Below, piece by piece: positions 11,701 through 17,749 of a stretch of 64,000 nt of DNA. Location of the stretch: positions 1 to 64,000 of the forward strand of contig JAGCWA010000008.1 of assembly GCA_017962085.1 (NCBI GenBank), given 5' to 3'. The DNA is from Paludibacteraceae bacterium. GTDB lineage: Bacteria; Bacteroidota; Bacteroidia; Bacteroidales; Paludibacteraceae. Under the pieces are notes generated by a model. That model did not search any database and was not told the DNA's origin. It saw only the letters and a program-made list of their open reading frames with translations. Made by a program: the position numbers and the translations under genes. Position 1 is the stretch's first letter. Every line of letters starts with the position of its first letter.

Positions 11701-14700
11701 TTGTCAAGGATCTGGCAATCCTCCAACAAAGCTGTTTTGTCTGACATATAGACAAGGTCCCTACGCTCATTCTTGTTCCCCTCGAACAAACAGTTTCGCA
11801 TCTTCGCGTTCATTCCCAATTCCACCGAAGAACCACAACCTGTCGTATTAATAAATTTACAGCCGCTGACATTCGCTGAGTAGAAATAAGAGCCCTTAGT
11901 ACTAGCGTCAGAACTGGTTCGATTACCTTCAAGCACACAGTTGCTTATTGAGGAGCCCCAATCACCATAAATTGCACAGACATTATCGCACGTATTGTTC
12001 TTCACCGCACAACTATCCATCACACCTTCGTAAAGGTAGATAGTGTATCGCATATTACTCTCACATGTGTTGTCAACAATCTGGGAGTTCTTAATGATCG
12101 ATCTATACGCATATATCGCCGAACCTTGTTTGGATGCCTTGTTGCCTCTGATGATACAGTTGTTGATCGTGGCGTTTTCGTTGATGTAAAGACCAGCACC
12201 TTTCTGTGCATATCCGTTCCGGATGGTGAATCCGTCCACCACAACCGCCATGGAATCCACGAACCTATAATTCTGGGCGATCACACCTCTTTTGCCTTGT
12301 CCGTCCAGGATAGTCGGATTCTTCACAGTATCACGGGCCGCCAAGGAGGTCTCGTTACCTGCGAAACCTCCATACAAACTGATTCCGCTTGCAAGATTCA
12401 CCACCGAGCTCAGCGTCGTGTCGCCATAGTATGTGCCGGTAGCAACCCAAATCTGATGTCTCTTGCCGTCTACCGATGCCGCAAACATCGCCGATTGGAT
12501 ATCACCGAACGGGGACTGCCAACTTGAGCCGTCACCCTTTGCGCCAGCCTTCACATATACAATTTCGCCACACTTGATCGCCGGAGCCACCGTATGGGGC
12601 GACTCGATCGCACCCATGTCCACTGCGCCCCCCTGTTTCCTTGGCTTCTTGAAGAAATCAAGCGAGTCGGTGACGTCCGCTCCCGCATTGATGCCATAGG
12701 ATTTAGCGGACAGGGAATAATCACCGTTTTCAGCATCCGTAAAGGCGGCATGTTCCATTGTGCCGTTGAAGTTTCCGGTCACGAAAGTATTCTGCAACAA
12801 GTTGTTAGTGATCACGTCCGAGGTGTTCGAAGCCAAAATGCCTTCGGAACTACTAACGCTCAACGTATTACCAACGATAATAGAATTACTCAATACGGCA
12901 TTATTCATGCTGACAACTTTTGCTCCAGTCACACTGTTGCGGACCACTGTGCAATTCCGCATGGTGGCTCTATCGTATAAATGAATAGGTTCCGTTGAAG
13001 TCGTGCAGACATTGTCACAAATCAAACTGTTCGAAATCGACGAATAGGAATAATACAATTCCACAATACGGGAGGATGTTGTGTTCCCCTTTATCAGACA
13101 TCTGTTGATTTTTCCGTAATAGCTCAACAAAGTCGAAGTAGTCGAGTTGTCAATGAACTGGCAATCCTCCACCAAAACTTGACTGTGCTGCATTCTGACG
13201 AGGCTCTTAGTCACATTTCTGTTCCCCTTGAACAAACAATCTCGCATCACGGAAGAACCTGACAGATCAACCACAGAACCATTACCACTCGTATTCATGA
13301 ATTTACAGTTGCTGACCATCGTATTGGCAAGAGCAAATCCCATAGAAGAAGAAGTAGAGCTATTGCCTTCAAACTCACAGTTGGTTATCGTGGAACCCTT
13401 ATCATCACCAACCGCACTGGCATTATAGCACGTGTTGTTCTTCACCACACAGCTATCCATCACACAACCGTTGAGGAATACTGTGTATCGCAGATTATTA
13501 CCCTCGTATGAATTGTCCACAATCCGGGAGTTCTTGATGGTCGACTTCTCCGCACATATCGCCGAGCCCTGGTTGTACGCCCTATTTTCTCTGAGGATAC
13601 AATTGTTGATCGTAACGTTGCCGTTGATGTAAACGCCACCACCTTTCGCCGCATATCCGTTCCGGATGGTGAATCCGTCCACCACAACCGCCATGGAATC
13701 CACGAACCCATAATTCTGGGTAATCACGCGCCTTTTGCCCATACCATCCAGGATAGTCGGATTCTTTGCGGTATCACGGGCCGCCAAGGAGGTCTCGTTA
13801 CCTGCGAAGCCTCCATACAAGCTGACCCCGCTTGCCAAGTTCACCACCGTGTTCAGCGTCGTGTCGCCATAGTATGTGCCGGCAGCCACCCAAATCTGAT
13901 GTTTCTTGCCGTCAGCCGCCGCGAACATCGCCGTATGGATATCACCGAACGGGGACTGCCAACTTGATCCGTTGCCTTTAGCGCCAGCCTTCACATATAA
14001 GATTTCGCCACACGTGATTGTCGGTGCCACCGTATGGGACGACTCGATCGCACCCATATCCACTGCGCCCCCTTGTTTCCTTGGTTTCTTGAAGAAATCA
14101 AGCGAGTCGGCGACGTCTGCTCCCGCATTGATGCAAAAAGAGTTAGCGGACAGGGAATAGTCACCATTTTCAGGATCCGTGAATGCGGCATGCTCCATGG
14201 TAGCGTTCAGGTTACCGTCCACGAAGGTCGACTGCAACAAGTTGTTAGAGATTATGTCCGAGGCAGTCGCCGTCAGAATGCCATCGAAACTGCCGTTCAA
14301 CGTATTGCCGACGATGATGGAATTGTTCAATATGGAGCCATTCAAACGGACAATTTTCCCTCCGTTCACACGGTTGCGGACCACAGTGCAATTCCGCATG
14401 GCAGCTCTATCGTATAAATGAATAGGTTCATCTGATGTCGTGCAGACATTGTCATAAATCAAGCAGTTTGAAATCGACGAATAGGAATAATACAAATGCA
14501 CAATATGGGAGGCTGTTGTGTTCCCCTTTATCAGGCATCTGCTGATTTTACCATAATAGCTCAACAAAGTCGAAGTAGTCGAGTTGTCAATGAACTGGCA
14601 ATCCTCCACCAAAACTTGACTGTACGATAAAGCAATGAGGTTCAAAGACATATCCTTGTTCCCCTTGAACAAACAGCCTCGCATCACAGAGGAATTCGAC

Positions 14701-16952
14701 AATTCAACCGCAGAGCCATTACCACTCGTATTCACGAATTTACAGTTGCTGATCTTCGTATCGGCAAGATAAAATCCCCTATGAGAAGAAGTAGAGCTAT
14801 TGCCTTCAAACTCACAATTGGTTATCGTGGAACCCCTATCATCACCAACTGCACTGACATTGTTGCACGTGTTGTTCTTCACCGCACAGCTATCCATCAC
14901 GCACCTGTTGAGGAATACTGTGTATCGCAGATCAGTACCCTCGTATGAATTGTCCACAATCCGGGAGTTCTTGATGGTCGACTTCTCCGCATATATCGCC
15001 GAACCCATGTTATATGCCTTATTCTCTCTGAGGATACAGTTGTTGACCGTGACGTTGCCGTTGATGTAAATGCCACCGCCGTTCGATGCGAATCCGTTCT
15101 GAATAGTGAATCCGTCCACAACGCAAGCCATAGATTGGGAGAATTCAGCATTTTGGGTAAACACACGCCTTCTCTTCTGTCCGTCTAAAATGGTCGGATT
15201 CTTTGCGACATCACGGGCCGCCAAGGATGTCTCATTGCCCGCGAAACCTCCATATAAGCTAACCCCGCTTGCCAGGTTCAGCGCAGTGTTCAGCGTCGTG
15301 TCGCCATAGTATGTGCCAGCGGCCACCCAAATCTGGTGTTTCTTGCCGTCTACCGATGCCGCGAATATAGCCGATTGGATATCACCGAAGGCAGACTGCC
15401 AACTAGAGCCGTTGCCTTTAGCGCCAGCCTTCACATATACGATATCGCCACATGTGCTTGTCTGTGCTGAGGTGTGGGAAGATTCTATCGCACCCATATC
15501 CACCGCACCCCCTTGTTTCCTTGGGTTACCTAAGAAATCAAGCGAGTCGGCGACATCCGTTCCCGCATTGATGCAATAGGAGGTGGCGGAGAGGGAATAG
15601 TCACCGTTTTCAGGATCCGTGAATGCGGCATGCTCCATGGTGGCATTAAGGTTTCCCTCCACGGATGTGTTCTGCAACATATTGTTGGTGATTTTGTCCG
15701 ATTCACTCATCAATAGGACACCATCGAAACTGCCGTTCACCTTATTGCCGACGATGATGGAATTGGTCAGTATGGCACCATTCAAACGGAAAATCTTTCC
15801 TACTCTCACACTGTTACGGACAAATGTGCAATTCCGCATGGAGGCCTTACCATATAAACAAATAGGTTCATATGATGACGTGCAGACATTGTCACAAATC
15901 AAGCTATTTGAAATCGACGAATAGGAATTATACAATTCCACCAACTGGGAGGATGTTGTATTCCCCTTTATCAGGCATCTGTTGATTTTACCATAATAAC
16001 ACAACAAAGACGAAGTAGTCGAGTTGTCAACGATCTGGCAATCCTCCAACGAAGCCGTATTACCCATCATATAGATGATGTTCAAGGTGACATCCTTGTT
16101 TCCTTTGAACAAACAACCTCGCATCACAGTGGGGCCTGATAGTTCCACCGCAGAGCCATTACCACTCGTATTCACGAATTTACAGTTAATGACCTTCGTA
16201 TCATCGAAATAAGATCCCCTGCTATTAGAAGTGGAGCTATTGCCTTCAATCTCACAATTGGTTATTGAGGAACCTCTAATAGCATAAATGGCACTGAGAT
16301 TATAGCTCGTGTTGTTCTTCACCGCACAACCATCCATCACACAGTTGAAAAGGCACATCGTATATCGCATATCACCCTCAAACGTGTTGCCCACGATCTG
16401 GGAGTTTTTGAAGGTCGACTTCTCCGCATATATCGCCGAACACTCGTTGGTCGCCTTGTTGCCTCTGATGATACAGTTGTTGACCGTGACGTTGCCGTTG
16501 ATGTAAAGACCACCACCTTTCGCCGCATATCCGTTCCGGATGGTGAATCCGTCCACCACGACCGCAGCCGCGTCCGCAAAAGCGTCTCCCTGATAGATCA
16601 CCCGACATTTTCCATCTCCGTCCAACACGGTAGGATTCTTCGAGGTGTCTCTGGCGGAAAGGGACGTCTCCGTACCAGCGAAACCGCCATACAAACTGAC
16701 ATTCGGCTTCAACGTAACCACAGCCGACGACTCACTTTTGTAGACGCCCTTGGCCACCCAAACATCAGCCCCTTTCTTGGCGGCCGAATCCACCGCCTGC
16801 TGGATGTTTCCAAATGCCTTACTCCAAGAACTACCGTCTCCGTTAGCCCCTGATTTCACATACACTACATCTTTTGCCGATGCGGAGAACGCAACGAAAA
16901 GAAACGTCAAAACCACCCACAGTGATTTCAACTTACCGCTACTAAAAGTCAT
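2721..16952 (-). CDS. Giant T9SS-secreted protein B with six choice-of-anchor-Q beta-helix modules
   Basis: About 4,743 residues. The longest frame opens with GTG at 16976. ATG at 16952 (MTFSSGKLKSLWVVLTFLF) gives the cleanest signal peptide and is preferred; ATG at 16964 is an alternative. Six tandem modules of roughly 410-480 residues follow (to about base 8590). Each opens with a YVK.G..G.GSSW motif and closes with a GA.E-type choice-of-anchor-Q signature, with Asn-rich beta-helix strands between. The remaining ~1,950 residues have Ig/FN3-like stretches, a carboxypeptidase-regulatory-like segment (GYTDTAGVVRFDSIPEGTYL), a Cys-rich helical insert (about 5240-6010) and a CARDB-like region. 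A (GGGDNPGGGDNP) linker leads to a T9SS type A sorting domain ending in LPKGVYIVNGTKVIVK. T9SS would cleave this tail and attach the protein to the surface. Probably a surface adhesin or matrix protein; a polysaccharide-active beta-helix cannot be excluded. Confidence 0.9.
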   Translation of the reverse strand: MTFSSGKLKSLWVVLTFLFVAFSASAKDVVYVKSGANGDGSSWSKAFGNIQQAVDSAAKKGADVWVAKGVYKSESSAVVTLKPNVSLYGGFAGTETSLSARDTSKNPTVLDGDGKCRVIYQGDAFADAAAVVVDGFTIRNGYAAKGGGLYINGNVTVNNCIIRGNKATNECSAIYAEKSTFKNSQIVGNTFEGDMRYTMCLFNCVMDGCAVKNNTSYNLSAIYAIRGSSITNCEIEGNSSTSNSRGSYFDDTKVINCKFVNTSGNGSAVELSGPTVMRGCLFKGNKDVTLNIIYMMGNTASLEDCQIVDNSTTSSLLCYYGKINRCLIKGNTTSSQLVELYNSYSSISNSLICDNVCTSSYEPICLYGKASMRNCTFVRNSVRVGKIFRLNGAILTNSIIVGNKVNGSFDGVLLMSESDKITNNMLQNTSVEGNLNATMEHAAFTDPENGDYSLSATSYCINAGTDVADSLDFLGNPRKQGGAVDMGAIESSHTSAQTSTCGDIVYVKAGAKGNGSSWQSAFGDIQSAIFAASVDGKKHQIWVAAGTYYGDTTLNTALNLASGVSLYGGFAGNETSLAARDVAKNPTILDGQKRRRVFTQNAEFSQSMACVVDGFTIQNGFASNGGGIYINGNVTVNNCILRENKAYNMGSAIYAEKSTIKNSRIVDNSYEGTDLRYTVFLNRCVMDSCAVKNNTCNNVSAVGDDRGSTITNCEFEGNSSTSSHRGFYLADTKISNCKFVNTSGNGSAVELSNSSVMRGCLFKGNKDMSLNLIALSYSQVLVEDCQFIDNSTTSTLLSYYGKISRCLIKGNTTASHIVHLYYSYSSISNCLIYDNVCTTSDEPIHLYDRAAMRNCTVVRNRVNGGKIVRLNGSILNNSIIVGNTLNGSFDGILTATASDIISNNLLQSTFVDGNLNATMEHAAFTDPENGDYSLSANSFCINAGADVADSLDFFKKPRKQGGAVDMGAIESSHTVAPTITCGEILYVKAGAKGNGSSWQSPFGDIHTAMFAAADGKKHQIWVAAGTYYGDTTLNTVVNLASGVSLYGGFAGNETSLAARDTAKNPTILDGMGKRRVITQNYGFVDSMAVVVDGFTIRNGYAAKGGGVYINGNVTINNCILRENRAYNQGSAICAEKSTIKNSRIVDNSYEGNNLRYTVFLNGCVMDSCVVKNNTCYNASAVGDDKGSTITNCEFEGNSSTSSSMGFALANTMVSNCKFMNTSGNGSVVDLSGSSVMRDCLFKGNRNVTKSLVRMQHSQVLVEDCQFIDNSTTSTLLSYYGKINRCLIKGNTTSSRIVELYYSYSSISNSLICDNVCTTSTEPIHLYDRATMRNCTVVRNSVTGAKVVSMNNAVLSNSIIVGNTLSVSSSEGILASNTSDVITNNLLQNTFVTGNFNGTMEHAAFTDAENGDYSLSAKSYGINAGADVTDSLDFFKKPRKQGGAVDMGAIESPHTVAPAIKCGEIVYVKAGAKGDGSSWQSPFGDIQSAMFAASVDGKRHQIWVATGTYYGDTTLSSVVNLASGISLYGGFAGNETSLAARDTVKNPTILDGQGKRGVIAQNYRFVDSMAVVVDGFTIRNGYAQKGAGLYINENATINNCIIRGNKASKQGSAIYAYRSIIKNSQIVDNTCESNMRYTIYLYEGVMDSCAVKNNTCDNVCAIYGDWGSSISNCVLEGNRTSSDASTKGSYFYSANVSGCKFINTTGCGSSVELGMNAKMRNCLFEGNKNERRDLVYMSDKTALLEDCQILDNSTTSSLIDGNGKVNRCLIKGNRASHEMVDLSNSSSISNSLICDNASESSNGIIVVLYGNTSMSNCTVVRNSTQDGCVVSLNNATLMNSIIVGNQMGSIYGEFLRTYGTNNITNNMLEETFVDGNFDGSLEYAAFTDVENGDYSLSANSYCINAGTDVADTLDVFRNPRKQGGAVDMGAIESSHTKAPSFTCGDIVYVKEGATGNGSSWQSAFGNVQKAIVAASADGKKHQIWVAAGTYYGDTTLNMVVNLASGISLYGGFAGNETSLAARDTAKNPTILDGMGKRRVISQNYGFVDSMAVVVDGFTIQNGYATDGAGACLAQNTTMSNCIVKNCYAGDKGYVYSRNANLVNVVICDNGDMSFPSAIPRATLYMSGGTADNCVVKNNVSYSNSALYAEKSAEITRSIFDGNQSSYGHIVSMSQSTMSDCKVINHDVRYNGGCIISADSKSNIERCLIEGNEANTHIMSLQGNSIVSNSLITGCNSRNNQLISAYGSQLINCTVVDNACGETTIYCNSNSQILNSIVVGNKRPANSMNIALGYGSTVKYSMIEGGADGEGNIDGTKASASFTDAVKGDYSLSATSLCINAGTDVADSLDLFGNARKQSDAVDMGAIESAFTERAPVGNIIYVKAGSNGSGVNWDDALGEINQAITLASTAGQKRQVWVAKGTYCGDTSLVSAISLAAGVSVYGGFDGTESSLEERDAAKNVTIIDGKYKRRCIIQNYDFADSLAIVVDGFTIQNGYLSGNDGVNAMTKKNTTFNNCIFRNARAGNDGVYAEKTTFKNCKFVDNIIREIRIIYGVIDSCVFMGDRTSRNNYIDISDTRMSHSQVSDYSVERNLICVSSNSVVSCCKIMNNESTRNIIRLSISTLENSLVYGNVVRNSGQNLISADYTSSITNSTIAHNTTRSNSAIGYSSTSSNHYATVANSIIYGNKVLDEIRPQVVVSDYVRVKYCASDGELTGENNIRLATSNSGSDPSKNYVCFINSAGGDYRLHATSACIDKGLDSLMKAETDLNGGARIYGKAIDLGAVEFDGEYVQMRDYSQPVCYNRYSQEATFDSTISKIDWEIIYAGNVSGFENISGSGTTIPAMQLRTSGSDIDTLILKVTPYNKAGVAGNPFNYKYFVYPDFSKKVVAITQPQVAYLVNEQNNTMSIDWKLLALPVEVDRYDLYVWKASQKVPANPMASFVKGHGKQLTGLDNHTTYKYMVKAVIACDTISSEIDSFRIDIPVSLTMSGNVNCVFGSKLNETSSLTRYVRGFELTDSITYTISGKDAADFSASFERGWDKLNGGGLRIYYTPTDVKKQTSDAEITIRSGNSGKYEITLYLAGTLSNYYVYAATVGQDVYQAGDTVDVVGILTDAYGTPMAGKTLTIEANSNTGVSHSTTDVTDSTGRAAVRFATSKTEFGTYSVNVYVGSKTNGDALAKFDIPGMSYTGGTVKWTIQLGDTIEGSITMTNRSNIPLHNLVVESRELAEGLVVEFDTLALLHGYETARIPFRATGTKLTEGRLYLPSVFRVSCDEKTTSDFSTYFYCEQPYGQIKAFPSNINEYVSKQKPKYINIELTNAGFGETGAVTLSLPDFGGFSVPNTTLPSIKSGDTARVSLRIAYFDGAPINVPFTGTIGVNCANGKSTSLPFRVEYSSESKGSLEVDVVDEYYYNTAEKRHLRDAKVVVRNQYNNAEVASGYTDTAGVVRFDSIPEGTYLLSVKADKHSEYQETIEIQAGQKSSRFIFLAYQAITYTWNVERVEIEDRYDISLDLEYETNVPAPVVTLTFPNGVPDKSRFEVGVPKTVRLQITNHGLIAARYVKFAMPKVPYYRFYVPYDYIDSLPANHTEFVPVTIVRTENEFASSYDISGGNGLLLENESFGTSECPSVHAEYSYVCGVLRLLSTVSETTFPCPSLKPVTHGGGQGGWGGVDVPPYGGGSHKDEHQFGKVENHQYSVNLDIPCNTCLSKVDPWKCVGDILGYIPIVGPLLDFSIDNIDDAIKRDQEKQRKKQSCEQKDKVADRHPYGWIADLDAEMPEDVMGSIEGFVDASETKTFGEAVTDFSKFEVHGGVLNDVSEMQMIYKSGKLLDDFYNDFENFDPYAPMDLVYEEGKNIFDKALEEADIPIISSVPWDCLDMSCQLKSCEHGRFAENCGRYLIDRFWGWDEEDPDTRKTVTTEGDTVVIEDGRIVDVLYPDGDSLSAQNRSEKSKDAMIAKAKYNMPNGIYQMSDARTLAAHDAVEFTGFLQYRGNLMKELAGSERLLSQDGILDYFDYTIENYSYGEAIDIEAIKNLPTTGVSTTDLVGMALRWNETLLANENGVYSPNEEYPNIVDKSVIQTYMDSIVNFYTYLKLRGLGSVRGMMVSINEQVNKPVQKNVCATVKLHIAQTLTMAREAFDGTLTVNNGNESGAMEGFKVVLEVRDEKGNLSNDLFQINTEKLTGVSAIDGTGEIAPKSEGTALFRFIPEKGAAPTAPVNYSFGGHIIYVDPSSGDTVTAQLYPVTLTVNPCPDLQIDYFMQRNILGDDALTLDRVEPSVPAALGVRIDNQGYGDAKKVKLETAQPEIVDNEKGLLIDFAIIGSSLNGKDCDLGSENIDFGDIEAHTAKTGVWWMTSSLLGHFTKYEASVVHANSYGNPDLSLVKGIAIHELIKTVDAYGAKEDGVVDFLVNGKKDEEDTPDTIYYSNGGKDPVHVVQWVTLDKEKVKPTDTVVRLTATPSDAGWNYARVNDPGDNCYEIQKVVRVKDSVEIPLDNVWTTFVTLPDGQEPIYVNHLHFLDYMTTMGENDYDIYYSVKKNVLVVTEISDVPTSANAVLTPVQSVVVKFNRKIQKETFDYKDIELFCQGGDNLSDSTITVTQLDDYTYMVNIASKTNASGFFKIEVNVNNVLDQDGYAGTFGKNATWSQLIEGGNPGGGDNPGGGDNPGGEDNPGELTPVADVANDKVVVYAYQSGLYVKATKAGALDVYDILSRLVVKNARYGAGVTMVATLPKGVYIVNGTKVIVK
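8590..16870 (-). repeat. Six tandem ~1.25-1.45 kb intragenic modules
   Basis: Module starts lie near 16870, 15450, 14005, 12565, 11120 and 9820. The middle copies are clearly similar at DNA level, not only in protein. For example, a run of over 50 bases around 13140-13190 recurs at about 14575-14625, and the region around 12240-12580 closely matches 13680-14010. This implies tandem duplication recent enough that third codon positions have not randomised, or ongoing gene conversion. The last module (9820-8590) is the most diverged and resembles the second module of paralogue A. Confidence 0.85.
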
Positions 16953-17166
16953 TGTTGCAATCATATACCTATTCACAATATTTCACCACAAAAAGCATGT
17001 CAAACGGACCTGCCGTTTCACACAAATAATTTTAAAATCAACGCTGACGACACGAAAATACGACATGCGCTAAAAGCCTTCAGATCAACTATTCCAATCG
17101 AAAGGCAATCTCCTTACCACGAACAAACGATTCCCTATGTTGTCTTGCGATAATGGTTTCTGACCA

Positions 17167-17174
17167 CAAAGATA
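17167..17174 (-). promoter_or_regulatory. Candidate -7 element for giant gene B
   Basis: On the minus strand this reads TATCTTTG, a full match to the Bacteroidetes -7 consensus TAnnTTTG. No TTTG is found 19 bases upstream. If used, it gives giant B a leader of about 200 bases, which contains the AAACGG/CCGTTT hairpin. Confidence 0.3.
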
Positions 17175-17640
17175 AAATTTTTATCGAAATAATATGATAA
17201 AAGATGGATTATGAATGGATTTTTCATTCAAGCATCACATTCCTTTCAACATCGGAGATTGGCAAGTCCACACAATTCAATAATCAATAATACGATGAAC
17301 ACATTCTCGTACCCTCATTTTATTATTTATTATAGGTATTCCATCTAATAAGATCCACCAACCGGCACAAAGGGAGCGAGCACAAACACTCCAAATTGAC
17401 ATTGCGCAACATGGCAAAAACAGATTCACCAAGGGGGCAAATTCACCCCTCGAAAAACATGACGGATATCAATGGCAACAGGAATTGAGATGGCTCAACA
17501 ATCCATGCGGACACCTGCCAATATGCACTAATATTAAACAATTCATGTTGATATATATTTAAAAAAGAATAAAAATTAGCGAAACACAAAAAGGGCAAGA
17601 TTTTTTCCAACAAAAATTTCTTTGTTACAATTTTTTTTCC

Positions 17641-17648
17641 CATATTTG
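17641..17648 (+). promoter_or_regulatory. Candidate -7 element upstream of the type B cargo gene
   Basis: CATATTTG differs at one position from TAnnTTTG. A TTTG lies at 17621-17624, only 16 bases upstream instead of the usual 19. A second near-match (TATATTTT) lies at 17719-17726. Which one is used cannot be decided from the sequence. Confidence 0.25.
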
Positions 17649-17749
17649 CGTATAGCGAGCCAGAATAGTACTCTATTGCTAGAAAGTGTTGATGGTAAAT
17701 TGTATAATTTTGGTATAGTATATTTTATACGTTAGTAGACTGTTGAATT

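Larger units (their letters stand above)
16953..17749. other. Divergent intergenic region between giant B and the type B cargo gene
   Basis: About 800 AT-rich bases without a credible gene. A 66-codon minus-strand frame at 17443-17643 has no features of a real protein. The stretch holds a small hairpin (AAACGG/CCGTTT, 17002-17018), a minus-strand TAnnTTTG at 17167-17174 and a plus-strand near-match at 17641-17648. No tRNA-like or riboswitch-like fold was recognised. Confidence 0.5.

Noticed and set aside
8590..16870. Regular repeats as a CRISPR array or satellite
   Set aside because: The repeat unit is over 1.2 kb, stays in one reading frame and encodes protein modules; there are no short spacers.
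17443..17643. 66-codon minus-strand frame
   Set aside because: AT-driven hydrophobic translation in a divergent promoter region; no supporting features.
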